64,000 nucleotides of DNA from an uncultured Muribaculaceae bacterium (GTDB lineage: Bacteria; Bacteroidota; Bacteroidia; Bacteroidales; Muribaculaceae): the NCBI GenBank assembly GCA_934555895.1, contig CAKTFH010000009.1:1-64000 (forward strand), given 5' to 3'. Positions 52,832 through 61,230 of the stretch are shown here, one piece after another; position 1 is the stretch's first letter, and every line of letters begins with the position of its first letter. Under the pieces are notes generated by a model, which searched no databases, was not told the origin of the DNA, and was given only the letters and a program-made list of their open reading frames with translations. Both the position numbers and the translations under genes were made by a program.

Positions 52832-54418
52832 ATGAAATACCGTCATTTCATTGCTGCCGTAATGGCTTTTGTATGCGTATCGTTCACTCTGAGTGCAGAA
52901 CTCAACATAGTGCCGCAGCCCCGCATTGCCACCGAGCAGACAGGCCACACCTCGCTCTCAGCCACACCACGTGTATATATAGATCCTGAGCTGGGCATCT
53001 CATATGAATATGTCGCCTCTCGATTTGCCGAAAAAGGCCTGAAAGCCATACCTGTCACCGCAAAATCAAAAGCCGCCATCAGTATCACCCTCAATCCTTC
53101 CGCCACAGGACACAAAGAGGGCTATACCCTCCGCTCTGCCAAAGGCAAGATTACAGCCGAAGCATCAGACCGCAACGGGGCACTGTATGCCCTGGAAACA
53201 ATCAGTCAGCTCATATCGGAAAACAAAGGGAAATATGCAGTACCCGCATGCACCATAACCGACTGGCCCGAACTGGGCTGGCGCGACTATATGCTTGACG
53301 AATCGCGTCATTTCCACGGAAAGGATTTCGTGAAGAACATGCTCGACGAGATGGTGCGCCTGAAGATGAACACATTCCACTGGCACCTCGTCGACGATCC
53401 TGGATGGCGCATCGAGATTGACGCCTACCCACGCCTCACATCGGTAAGCTCCTGGGGCGATTACAGCAAATGGGACCGCACGGAGGAGGAATGGAGAGAG
53501 ACATATCCCGAAAAGGAACGCGGATACTACACCAAAAGCGACATCCGCGAGATTGTGGCCTACGCCGCCGAACGCGGCATTCGCGTGATACCCGAAATCG
53601 AGATTCCTGGGCACTGCCATGCCGCGCTGACTGCCTATCCGGAGCTGGGGGCCACCTGCGACGACGGCTCATCGGCCGGATGGGATATATTCGATGTCAC
53701 CAAACCTGAATACGACCGCTTTATCAAGGCCGTACTCGACGAGGTCACCGAGCTTTTCCCCTCGCGCATAGTCCATATCGGCGGCGACGAGGCCAACTAT
53801 ACACGCTGGCAGAAAAACTCCACTATAAACGAGTTTATGAAGCAGCATGGCCTCAAGTCATATTCCGACCTTCAGCTCCTGGCCGTCAACCGAGCCGCTG
53901 AATATCTTGCCTCAAAAGGCGTAGCCATAATCGGATGGAACGAAATCACCGGCGACAATGTGCACGACGACAAGAACTTCACGGAGCCCTCGGTGCAACT
54001 CAAGCCCGGCACGATAGTGCAGTTCTGGGACGGATCGCCGGAATTCGCCCGCAAGGCCATCGAGAAAGGCTACGACCTTGTGAACTCCGATCGATTTTAC
54101 ACCTATCTCGACTACTCATATGAGACCACACCGCTTGAAAAAGCCTATTCGTTCAACCCCGTTTTCGAGGGTCTCACACCCGAGCAAAGAGCTCACGTGA
54201 TAGGCACCGGATGCCAGATGTGGAACGAATTCACACCCACCGACGCCCGCGTGTGCTACCAGACCTTCCCCCGCATAGCAGCCTGCGCCGAGAGCGGTTG
54301 GACACCCGCCGAAAACAAGGATCTTGATTCATTCCGGCGCCGCATTGCCCCTACCGAACAGCAATGGAAGCAGAAGGGCTACATCACCGACCAGCCCACC
54401 TATTCCTCCGTAAAATAA
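52832..54418 (+). CDS. GH20 beta-N-acetylhexosaminidase, secreted
   Basis: A 528-residue exported enzyme. The ATG at 52832 gives a clean signal peptide (MKYRHFIAAVMAFVCVSFTL); an earlier in-frame ATG would bury it. An N-terminal GH20b-like domain (~25-150) precedes the TIM barrel with DESRHFHGKDFVKNMLDEM, WHLVDDPGWRIEI, the catalytic pair in HIGGDEANYTRW, and WNEFTPTDARV. It removes terminal GlcNAc/GalNAc from glycans. The stop is 9 bp from the convergent hom gene. Lipidation is not indicated. Confidence 0.92.
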   Translation: MKYRHFIAAVMAFVCVSFTLSAELNIVPQPRIATEQTGHTSLSATPRVYIDPELGISYEYVASRFAEKGLKAIPVTAKSKAAISITLNPSATGHKEGYTLRSAKGKITAEASDRNGALYALETISQLISENKGKYAVPACTITDWPELGWRDYMLDESRHFHGKDFVKNMLDEMVRLKMNTFHWHLVDDPGWRIEIDAYPRLTSVSSWGDYSKWDRTEEEWRETYPEKERGYYTKSDIREIVAYAAERGIRVIPEIEIPGHCHAALTAYPELGATCDDGSSAGWDIFDVTKPEYDRFIKAVLDEVTELFPSRIVHIGGDEANYTRWQKNSTINEFMKQHGLKSYSDLQLLAVNRAAEYLASKGVAIIGWNEITGDNVHDDKNFTEPSVQLKPGTIVQFWDGSPEFARKAIEKGYDLVNSDRFYTYLDYSYETTPLEKAYSFNPVFEGLTPEQRAHVIGTGCQMWNEFTPTDARVCYQTFPRIAACAESGWTPAENKDLDSFRRRIAPTEQQWKQKGYITDQPTYSSVK

Positions 54419-54427
54419 GCCACACTC

Positions 54428-55636
54428 TCAATCGCGGTCGAGGAAAAAGCGTGGGATGTTGCAGATGAAAAGGTCGGGATTGTCAAGGGCCACGCTGGCC
54501 TTCATGAGGTTATCTATTGTGATGTCGCCTATCACATAGCTGTGCGACTCCGACTGGTAACGCTCATGAATTTCATCGAAATCGAAAGTCTCTATCTGTG
54601 AGGGGTGTTTATAGCGCAGGTAGACCCTCAGCTGCACATCGGTGGTGTAGGACGGCAGGCCCACATAATGCATTTTTTTGTACTCATAGCGATAGCCGTG
54701 CAGACGGGCCATAACATCGCTCAGTATCGAGGATGCCGTGGGGAGGCTGCCCGCGCCCTTGCCGAACATAAACTGGCGGTCGTAACACTCGCCGCGTATC
54801 ACCACGCCGTTGTATTCGTCGTCGACGCTGTAGATATATTTCGACGGCGATACGAATTCGGGCATCACGAACAGAGTGAAGCGGTCGTCGGCCACTTTCA
54901 CCACCTGCGCCACAAGCTTTATCTTCACGCTTTTCTCGCGGGCATAGCGAATATCGTCGTCGGAGATATTGGCGATTCCGGCGGTGAATACCTCGTCGGG
55001 GTCGACATACACGCCCAGAGCGTGCACAGTGATAATCACGAGCTTGAACAGCGAGTCGTAGCCCTGGATGTCGAATGTGGGGTCGCTCTCGGCGAATCCG
55101 AGGCTCTGCGCCTTGGCAAGAGCGTCGTGGTAGCTCTCCCCGTGGTCGAACACACGCGACAGAATATAGTTCGACGAACCGTTGAGTATGCCTTTCACCT
55201 CAAGCAGAAGGTCGTTGTCGTAATACTCCTCGAGATTGCGTATCACCGGAATAGAGCCGCACGACGAGGCATCGTAGAGCAGAGCCGTGTTGTAACGGTT
55301 CTGCAACTCGATAAGCTCAGGGAGATGCCTGGCTATCATGGCCTTGTTGCCCGACACCACTGGGATGCCGCGGCGGAGCGCCTCGGTCACGAGCCTGTAG
55401 GATGCCTCGGCATCGTTGATTACCTCCACGATGAGGTTCACCTCGGGGTCGTTGAAGATATCATCGGGATTGTCGGTGAGCACGCCCGGAGGCACGGCCA
55501 CTGGGCGCTGTCGGGTGATGTCGCGCACACATATGTGGCTTATCTCGGCATGCGCATTGCGTGCGTTGGCTATCACATGCACTATGCCGCGGCCCACGAC
55601 GCCCAGGCCGAAGAGTCCAATCTTTATCTGTTTCAT
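54428..55636 (-). CDS. hom: Homoserine dehydrogenase
   Basis: NAD(P)H reduction of aspartate semialdehyde to homoserine, the branch point to methionine and threonine. The 402 residues have the Rossmann motif GLFGLGVVGRGIVHVI, the catalytic GILNGSSNYIL segment, and GFAESDPTFDIQGYDSLFK. It is monofunctional (no aspartokinase). A C-terminal region of about 80 residues may be regulatory. It overlaps metX by 4 bp and is the last gene of the attenuator-controlled operon. Confidence 0.93.
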   Translation of the reverse strand: MKQIKIGLFGLGVVGRGIVHVIANARNAHAEISHICVRDITRQRPVAVPPGVLTDNPDDIFNDPEVNLIVEVINDAEASYRLVTEALRRGIPVVSGNKAMIARHLPELIELQNRYNTALLYDASSCGSIPVIRNLEEYYDNDLLLEVKGILNGSSNYILSRVFDHGESYHDALAKAQSLGFAESDPTFDIQGYDSLFKLVIITVHALGVYVDPDEVFTAGIANISDDDIRYAREKSVKIKLVAQVVKVADDRFTLFVMPEFVSPSKYIYSVDDEYNGVVIRGECYDRQFMFGKGAGSLPTASSILSDVMARLHGYRYEYKKMHYVGLPSYTTDVQLRVYLRYKHPSQIETFDFDEIHERYQSESHSYVIGDITIDNLMKASVALDNPDLFICNIPRFFLDRD

Positions 55637-56649
55637 AGTTTCAAAAAGTCGTTAAGCAGTGAGTTGAGCTGTCCGTGTTCCACAAGGAAACCATCGTGGC
55701 CGAAGTCGGAATGGATTTCGGCATATCGGGCGTGCGGAAGCATGGCGGCAAGCAGCCGCATCTCAGCGGGAGTGAAGATTATGTCGGTGGAGAGGCCTAT
55801 CACCATAGCAGGCATATCCACCCGGGCGAGAGCCGCCTCCACACCCCCCCGGCCGCGCCCCACATCGTGAGTGTCGAACGAGTCGAGAATCGACACATAG
55901 GAGTAGGCGTTAAACCTCCGACACAACTTGTCGCCCTGATGGCGCTGATAGGTGCACGCACGGTGCGGCACATCGGGTGTCTGTCCCTCGGGGTCATGCT
56001 GTGTGAGGTTGTAGCCCATCGGACCACGGTAAGTGAGCAATCCTATGGCACGTGCGGCCGCCATACCCTTCATGCCGGCGGCAGGGGATGGCTCTCCATA
56101 GGTGCTGTCGGCGAATATGGCCATGCGCTGTGTCTCGTCGATGGCTATGGTCCAAGGCGAAGCTTTGGCATCAGTAGCTATAAGCACCAGGCGTCTGAAT
56201 CGCTCTGGCTGCTGCACAGCCCACTCTATGGCCTGGAATCCGCCCACGGAGCTGCCCACAAGTGCAGCAATAGTGTCTATGCCGAGATGATCGGCCAGGC
56301 GACGGTGTGCCGCCACTATGTCGCGCATGGTCAGCCGTGGAAAATCCCCGTAATAAGGGTGCCCGGTAGCGGGATTGACCGACAGCGGACCTGTGGTGCC
56401 GTAGTGCGAACCGAGGATGTTGGCACACACCACAAACCACCTCCCGGGGTCGAGAAATTTACCCACCTCAACCGTATGTGGCCACCAGTCGGCCACATCG
56501 CTGTTGGCCGTGAGGGCATGGCACACCCACACCACATTATCGCGGGTCTCGCTGAGGGTGCCGTAAGTATGGTAGGCAATGTCAAGCTCCGGCAGCGCAC
56601 CGCCAAGCTCGAGTTTCAAAGGTTCATTTGAATGGAATATTTTCATCAT
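55633..56649 (-). CDS. metX: Homoserine O-acetyltransferase
   Basis: Alpha/beta-hydrolase-fold enzyme acetylating homoserine with acetyl-CoA, first committed step of methionine synthesis by direct sulfhydrylation. The nucleophile serine is in LVGSSVGGFQAIEWA, and the C-terminal His in DFGHDGFLVEHGQL. Succinyl versus acetyl specificity is not decided by what I can read. It is 338 residues long and overlaps metY and hom by 4 bp each. Confidence 0.92.
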   Translation of the reverse strand: MMKIFHSNEPLKLELGGALPELDIAYHTYGTLSETRDNVVWVCHALTANSDVADWWPHTVEVGKFLDPGRWFVVCANILGSHYGTTGPLSVNPATGHPYYGDFPRLTMRDIVAAHRRLADHLGIDTIAALVGSSVGGFQAIEWAVQQPERFRRLVLIATDAKASPWTIAIDETQRMAIFADSTYGEPSPAAGMKGMAAARAIGLLTYRGPMGYNLTQHDPEGQTPDVPHRACTYQRHQGDKLCRRFNAYSYVSILDSFDTHDVGRGRGGVEAALARVDMPAMVIGLSTDIIFTPAEMRLLAAMLPHARYAEIHSDFGHDGFLVEHGQLNSLLNDFLKL

Positions 56650-57929
56650 AGACCGGCTTTTTCAAATGCCTGCGAGAAATCGGCGATGATATCCTCCACA
56701 TCCTCCAGGCCGAGCGATATGCGCAGCAAAGTGGGTGTGACGCCGGCCTGCCTCAGGTCGACCTCGCTGAGCTGCTTGTGAGTGGTGGAGGCGGGATGTG
56801 TCACCACTGTTATCGAATCGCCGATCATGGTCATGTGGGCGGCGAGCTGCAGCGCCTCCACAAAGCGCACTGTGGAATCCACATCGCCCTTAAGCTCGAC
56901 ATTGAGCACAGCCGAGGAACCGAAACGGAAATATTTGGCAGCATTGGCATGCGAAGGATGGTTGTCGAAGCCCACGTAGCTTATCGAGCTCACCTTGTCG
57001 CTGCCGCGGAGGAACTCGGCCAGACGGCGGGTAGACTCCACCTGATGGCGCACACGCAGCGACAGGGTCTCGAGTCCAAGCAACATCAGATAACTGTCGA
57101 AAGGCGACGGGCACGCACCCAAATCACGCAGGCCGTCGACACGGCACTTAACTATGAAAGCCTGGTTGCCGAATGTCTCCCAAAAGTTCAGGCCGTGGTA
57201 ACCCTCTGAAGGAGCATCTATGCTCTCGACTCCGCTCCAGTCGAAGTTGCCGCCGTCCACTATGATACCACCCATGGCCGTGCCATGGCCGTTGATCCAT
57301 TTCGTAGCTGAATCGACCACAATGTTGGCACCCCAGTGGAATGGATTGCACAGATATCCGCCGGCGCCGAAGGTATTGTCGACCACAAACGGGATGTGCC
57401 GGCTTGCAGCAAGTTTTCCGAGCCCCTCGAGGTCAGGCACGGCACAGGTGGGATTGCCCATGCTTTCTACGAACAGCGTCCGCGTACGGCTGTCGATAAG
57501 CTCCTCAAAATCGGCAGGCGACGGAGTGGCGGCTATGCGTACCTCGATGCCGAGGCGCTGCAGGGTGTGGCGAAATTGGTTGTAGGTGCCTCCGTAGAGG
57601 TAGGGCGACGCCACGATGTTGTCGCCCTTGGAGGCGAGGGCCGTGATGGCAATTAGAATCGCTGACATGCCCGAAGATACCGCCAGCGCGCCCGAACCGC
57701 CATAGAGAGCGGCGATGCGCTCCTCATAGGCCGAGGTGGTGGGGTTCTGCAGGCGTGTATAGATGTTGCCCGGCTGCGACAGCTCGAAAAGGTCGGCGGC
57801 ATATCCGCAGGAGGGGAAGCGGTAGGCTGCCGTGGGATGGATGCCTATGCCACGCGAACAGGTAGGGTCCGTTTTGTCGAGGCCAGCATGAATCTGCAAG
57901 GTGTCGAAATGCAAGTTTTTTAAGTCCAT
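56646..57929 (-). CDS. metY: O-acetylhomoserine sulfhydrylase
   Basis: PLP enzyme making homocysteine from O-acetylhomoserine and sulfide. The 427-residue protein has LQIHAGLDKTDPTCSRGIGI, the PLP region AVSSGMSAILIAI, and the Schiff-base Lys in VVDSATKWINGHG. It is the first structural gene of the operon, starting 14 bp after the attenuator's U-run, and so would be directly switched by the leader RNA. Confidence 0.93.
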   Translation of the reverse strand: MDLKNLHFDTLQIHAGLDKTDPTCSRGIGIHPTAAYRFPSCGYAADLFELSQPGNIYTRLQNPTTSAYEERIAALYGGSGALAVSSGMSAILIAITALASKGDNIVASPYLYGGTYNQFRHTLQRLGIEVRIAATPSPADFEELIDSRTRTLFVESMGNPTCAVPDLEGLGKLAASRHIPFVVDNTFGAGGYLCNPFHWGANIVVDSATKWINGHGTAMGGIIVDGGNFDWSGVESIDAPSEGYHGLNFWETFGNQAFIVKCRVDGLRDLGACPSPFDSYLMLLGLETLSLRVRHQVESTRRLAEFLRGSDKVSSISYVGFDNHPSHANAAKYFRFGSSAVLNVELKGDVDSTVRFVEALQLAAHMTMIGDSITVVTHPASTTHKQLSEVDLRQAGVTPTLLRISLGLEDVEDIIADFSQAFEKAGL

Positions 57930-57942
57930 AATTGCGGAAGGT

Positions 57943-57984
57943 TAAAAACGAAACGACCGGCGAGGCTGATGCCGCACCGGTCGC
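57943..57984 (-). terminator. Attenuator terminator of the met operon
   Basis: On the minus strand GCGACCGG (57984-57977) pairs with CCGGTCGT (57960-57953), extendable by two A-U pairs, with loop-internal GC pairs, followed by TTTCGTTTTT. It lies between the leader peptide stop and the metY ATG, so it acts before the operon and not after a gene. Confidence 0.8.
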
Positions 57985-58036
57985 TTGTGTATAAGGGATT
58001 GAAAAAAGTTTCTCACACAATCACACCGGAACGGCA
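57970..58036 (-). promoter_or_regulatory. Predicted antiterminator of the met leader
   Basis: TGCCGTTCCGGT (58036-58025, leader codons 32-35) can pair with ACCGGTGCGGCA (57981-57970): eleven of twelve positions pair, including one G-U. The downstream half takes up five bases of the terminator's 5' arm, so the two helices exclude each other. A ribosome held on the Met codons (18-29) leaves the upstream half free, while one that reaches the stop codon (58013-58015) covers it. Confidence 0.7.
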
Positions 58037-58129
58037 CGTGGCCATCATCATGCACATGCACATCACCATCATGGCCATGCCCTTGAGCGCGGCTGCCGAT
58101 GTGTGATATGTAGTGTCTGTAGTAATCAT
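58013..58129 (-). CDS. Methionine/cysteine-rich leader peptide (attenuator)
   Basis: A 38-codon reading frame, too short to be noticed by ordinary gene calling, starting 24 bp or so into the transcript. Residues 18-29 contain eight Met (18, 20, 21, 23, 25, 27, 28, 29) and two Cys (24, 26), with a third Cys at 32. The first ten residues hold five Thr. Met this dense by chance is very unlikely. It precedes a terminator and antiterminator ahead of metY-metX-hom, the arrangement of ribosome-mediated attenuation as in trpL/thrL/hisL. The peptide is presumably nonfunctional; its translation senses charged tRNA-Met (and possibly Cys or Thr). Confidence 0.75.
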   Translation of the reverse strand: MITTDTTYHTSAAALKGMAMMVMCMCMMMATCRSGVIV

Positions 58130-58157
58130 ATGACCGTTGTTTCGGTGTTTGATGCCA

Positions 58158-58189
58158 CAAAGTTAAGGATTGATTCCCGAACAACCAAA
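58158..58189 (-). promoter_or_regulatory. Promoter of the met leader and operon
   Basis: Minus-strand TTTG (58189-58186), 20 bp, TAACTTTG (58165-58158). This places transcription just ahead of the leader peptide, as attenuation requires. The whole 57930-58332 gap is thus explained: leader, terminator, promoter and the pckA terminator. Confidence 0.75.
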
Positions 58190-58253
58190 TTTCATTGCGG
58201 GGTTTCCGAAAAATTTTCCCCGGCTTGCTCAGCCCTACTCTCAACCGGCACCG

Positions 58254-58302
58254 GCAAAAACAGCCGCAGGCACCTTCTTCGCGAAGAAGAGGATGCCTGC
58301 GG
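58254..58302 (-). terminator. Terminator after pckA
   Basis: CCGCAGGCA (58264-58272) and TGCCTGCGG (58294-58302) enclose a further CTTCTTC-GC-GAAGAAG stem; a U-run follows on the minus strand (58259-58255). A long, strong hairpin 31 bp after the pckA stop. Confidence 0.8.
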
Positions 58303-58332
58303 GGAGTGTTTACCTATTCTCTAAAAATTGAA

Positions 58333-59937
58333 TCAGAGCTGGGGACCTGCAGCTACGAGAGCCTTGCCAACGGCATTGTTCTCATACTTCTTGAAGTTCT
58401 TGATGAAGCGTGCTGCGAGATCTTTAGCCTTAACCTCCCACTGTGCGGGATCTGCGTAAGTGTCGCGGGGGTCGAGGATGTTGGGGTCCACACCGGGAAG
58501 AGCTGTAGGAATCTCGAAGTCGAAGATGGGGAGCTTCTTGGTGGGTGCGGAAAGGATAGCGCCGTCGAGGATATCGTCGATGATGCCACGTGTATCCTTG
58601 ATAGAGATGCGCTTGCCTGTGCCGTTCCAACCTGTGTTCACGAGGTAAGCCTTAGCACCGCTCTTCTCCATGCGCTTAACGAGTTCCTCGGCATATTTTG
58701 TGGGGTGGAGCTCAAGGAAAGCCTGGCCGAAGCAAGCCGAGAAGGTAGGAGTGGGCTCTGTGATGCCGCGCTCTGTGCCGGCGAGCTTGGCGGTGAAGCC
58801 GCTCAGGAAGTAATACTTGGTCTGCTCGGGTGTGAGAATCGACACGGGAGGAAGCACTCCGAATGCGTCGGCCGAGAGGAAGATTACATTCTTTGCAGCA
58901 GGACCTGCGCTGATAGGCTCAACGATGCTCTCGATGTGGTTGATGGGGTAGCTTACGCGGGTATTCTCGGTAACGCTCTTGTCCTTGAAGTCGATTTTGC
59001 CGTCTTTGTCAACGGTAACGTTCTCGAGGAGGGCGTCGCGTGTGATGGCGTTGTAGATGTCAGGCTCGCTCTCTTTGTCGAGGTTGATGACCTTGGCATA
59101 GCAGCCACCCTCGAAGTTGAACACGCCGTTGTCGTCCCAGCCGTGCTCGTCGTCGCCGATAAGAAGACGCTTGGGGTCGGTGGAAAGAGTGGTCTTGCCT
59201 GTGCCGGAGAGACCGAAGAAGATAGCGGTGTTCTTGCCTTCCTTGTCGGTGTTGGCCGAGCAGTGCATCGAAGCGATACCCTGCTGGGGCAGATAGTAGT
59301 TCATCATCGAGAACATACCTTTCTTCATCTCACCACCGTACCATGTGTTGATGATAACCTGCTCGCGGCTTGTGGTGTTGAACACAACAGCTGTCTCGGA
59401 GTTGAGGCCGAGCTCCTTGTAGTTCTTGACCTTGGCCTTGGAAGCGGTGTAGACCACGAAGTTGGGCTTGAAGTCCTTGAGTTCCTCCTCGGTGGGAGCG
59501 ATGAACATGTTGGTCACGAAGTGAGCCTGCCATGCCACCTCCATGATGAAGCGCACAGCCATGCGGGTATCCTTATTGGCGCCGCAGAAGCGGTCAACCA
59601 CATAAAGCTTCTTGCCTGAGAGTTCCTTGACGGCGATTTCCTTGACAGCCTTCCATGTCTCTTCGGTCACGGGCTTGTTGTCGTTGGGATATTCTTCGGT
59701 TGTCCACCATACTTTGTCCTTCGAGTTGGCGTCGAGAACAATGAACTTGTCTTTAGGCGAACGGCCGGTGTAAACGCCGGTCATCACATTCACTGCGCCG
59801 AGCTCAGTGACAACGCCTTTCTCGAAACCTTCGAGAGAGGGGTCAGTCTCGTCTTTGAACAGCTGCTCGTAGGTGGGGTTGTAAATCACCTCTTTAACAT
59901 CGGTGATACCATACTGCGACAAATCGATCTTGCTCAT
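58333..59937 (-). CDS. pckA: Phosphoenolpyruvate carboxykinase (ATP)
   Basis: Reversible conversion of oxaloacetate and ATP to PEP; in succinate- and propionate-forming Bacteroidales it runs mostly toward oxaloacetate. 534 residues with the kinase-1 motif [14 protein letters not shown], the metal-binding [20 protein letters not shown] stretch and [13 protein letters not shown]. Full-length and conserved. Very A-rich sequence before the ATG and a promoter next to a perfect palindrome suggest high, regulated expression. Confidence 0.96.
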   Translation of the reverse strand: MSKIDLSQYGITDVKEVIYNPTYEQLFKDETDPSLEGFEKGVVTELGAVNVMTGVYTGRSPKDKFIVLDANSKDKVWWTTEEYPNDNKPVTEETWKAVKEIAVKELSGKKLYVVDRFCGANKDTRMAVRFIMEVAWQAHFVTNMFIAPTEEELKDFKPNFVVYTASKAKVKNYKELGLNSETAVVFNTTSREQVIINTWYGGEMKKGMFSMMNYYLPQQGIASMHCSANTDKEGKNTAIFFGLSGTGKTTLSTDPKRLLIGDDEHGWDDNGVFNFEGGCYAKVINLDKESEPDIYNAITRDALLENVTVDKDGKIDFKDKSVTENTRVSYPINHIESIVEPISAGPAAKNVIFLSADAFGVLPPVSILTPEQTKYYFLSGFTAKLAGTERGITEPTPTFSACFGQAFLELHPTKYAEELVKRMEKSGAKAYLVNTGWNGTGKRISIKDTRGIIDDILDGAILSAPTKKLPIFDFEIPTALPGVDPNILDPRDTYADPAQWEVKAKDLAARFIKNFKKYENNAVGKALVAAGPQL

Positions 59938-60061
59938 GTCTTAGTAATATTTAAGTTGTTGTTTTTGAATTGTTTAATTTCTTGCATCATGTGCTTAGCA
60001 CACTGCTGCCACTTTTTCAGCTCCACGCTGCGGCGGCCAGCTATGCCTTGTTTTCCGAGTG

Positions 60062-60091
60062 CAAAGTTACTCACTTTTTTTTAATCACAAA
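60062..60091 (-). promoter_or_regulatory. Promoter of pckA
   Basis: Minus-strand TTTG (60091-60088), 18 bp, TAACTTTG (60069-60062), giving a leader of about 120 nt before the pckA ATG. The -33 box falls inside the palindrome 60089-60128. Confidence 0.6.
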
Positions 60092-60128
60092 TATGTTATT
60101 ACGGAAAAATTTCCGTAATAACATATTT
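60089..60128. promoter_or_regulatory. Perfect 19-bp palindrome at the pckA promoter
   Basis: Arms 60089-60107 and 60110-60128 are exact inverted copies around AA; each arm contains ATGTTATTACGG. It touches the -33 box of pckA. It may be an operator, or a terminator for the outer-membrane gene upstream, although the U-run on the minus strand is weak. The rest of 60129-60277 shows no gene. Confidence 0.6.
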
Positions 60129-60277
60129 TTAGATTTTCGGATAAAATTTTCATCATATTAGAGAAAGACGAGGCTTTGCGTCCACCTGACCGGGAGGGTC
60201 ACGTAAGTGCATGATTACCTGCGGCACAAGTGTAAACAGCCCATGGCGGCAAAAGGTTCAGATGCCCTCGAAAAATC

Positions 60278-60964
60278 CTACCATTCGAAGCCCATCGTCA
60301 CACCAAGGGCATTGAGGGTGAGGTCCGACGACTGATAGTACCAGTAGCGCGATGTGGTGAGCTGATAGCTCACACCGATATTGAGCGCCTGCTTGGGATT
60401 GCTGTCGCTCAGCGGTATGCGCAGCCCCAGAGCCGGCTTAAGATAGAAGCACTCGGAGCGCGTCATGTAACCGTCGCCGATTTCGAGATAGTTGTCGCTC
60501 ACAAGGAAAGTGGCGCCCACGCGCAAGTCAAAGAAAAAACCGACGCTTTTGGGCGAGCCAAAGTTGAAACGGAAGTCAGTAAACAGCGGTATCAGCCATC
60601 CAGTCTTTGAGCGACCGCGCGAGGGGTCTATGCTCCAGGAGTCTTGTTCCGGGTCGTCCCAGCCGTCGAAACTGTGCTGCGGATTGGTGAACATGGCCTC
60701 CACGCCGGCGCCTATGCCCATGAAAAACCAATCGGCATAGCGAAATCCTTGCGTGGTGGTGATTTCGAAGATGTCGGCGTTGCGGTCGCCAAGCCCCTTG
60801 AGATACGACACATCCACATATCCCTTATAGTTGAAACTGCCCGACAGAGCCGGCTGAATGAGTTGGCTCACCTGATTGGCAATCGCATAATACTGTGCAC
60901 TTGCCATAGCCGCACTTCCTGACGCCATCATAATGGCAATAACAATTTTATTAAATACTTTCAT
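60278..60964 (-). CDS. Outer-membrane beta-barrel protein
   Basis: A 228-residue exported protein. The ATG at 60964 gives a good signal peptide (MKVFNKIVIAIMMASGSAAM, cut near SAQ). The mature part consists of alternating amphipathic strands (YKGYVDVSYLKGLG, FRYADWFFMGIGAGVEAMF, SVGFFFDLRVGATFLVSDNY) and ends in FEW, an aromatic C-terminus as in outer-membrane barrels. The fold resembles OmpA/OmpW-like 8-strand barrels. No specific function. The in-frame extension to 61057 has no signal peptide, so I rejected it. Confidence 0.72.
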   Translation of the reverse strand: MKVFNKIVIAIMMASGSAAMASAQYYAIANQVSQLIQPALSGSFNYKGYVDVSYLKGLGDRNADIFEITTTQGFRYADWFFMGIGAGVEAMFTNPQHSFDGWDDPEQDSWSIDPSRGRSKTGWLIPLFTDFRFNFGSPKSVGFFFDLRVGATFLVSDNYLEIGDGYMTRSECFYLKPALGLRIPLSDSNPKQALNIGVSYQLTTSRYWYYQSSDLTLNALGVTMGFEW

Positions 60965-61125
60965 AATTGTAGGAGTATGTAAGAGGCTCTCAAACCCGTG
61001 TGGGAATGCAGTAGTTACCATCCGCCTGAGCTGCATTATTATATAATTATAACCCACGCGATGCCCGAATGTTCTTCAGCTACTAAAAAATGCTAATATA
61101 GGTGCGGAATCACCGCGGAATTTTG

Positions 61126-61133
61126 TAATTTTG
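61126..61133 (+). promoter_or_regulatory. -7 element upstream of fbaA
   Basis: TAATTTTG, about 98 bp before the fbaA ATG, inside a small inverted repeat CACCGC...GCGGTG (61111-61138). No exact -33 TTTG. Confidence 0.5.
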
Positions 61134-61230
61134 CGGTGAAAACGCATATTCGGGCCGCACCCGTCGCTTATCCTTCGGAACCGGCACGACAGTGCTTTCA
61201 GCTGCAAGAACAACCCTTTTATTAACTAAC

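Noticed and set aside
57930..58165. SAM riboswitch ahead of metY
   Set aside because: I find no conserved SAM-I or SAM-II core in this short leader, and the Met-rich frame with a terminator explains the region. A covariance-model search would decide.
57942..58244. 100-codon minus-strand frame with a His/Asp/Gly-rich segment in the met leader
   Set aside because: It is another reading frame of the leader RNA and runs through the promoter and terminator. The 38-codon frame fits the architecture better. The apparent His-rich metal site comes from the CATG-rich Met codons.
58195..59619. 474-codon open frame opposite pckA
   Set aside because: Antisense shadow of a highly conserved gene; it also includes the pckA terminator.
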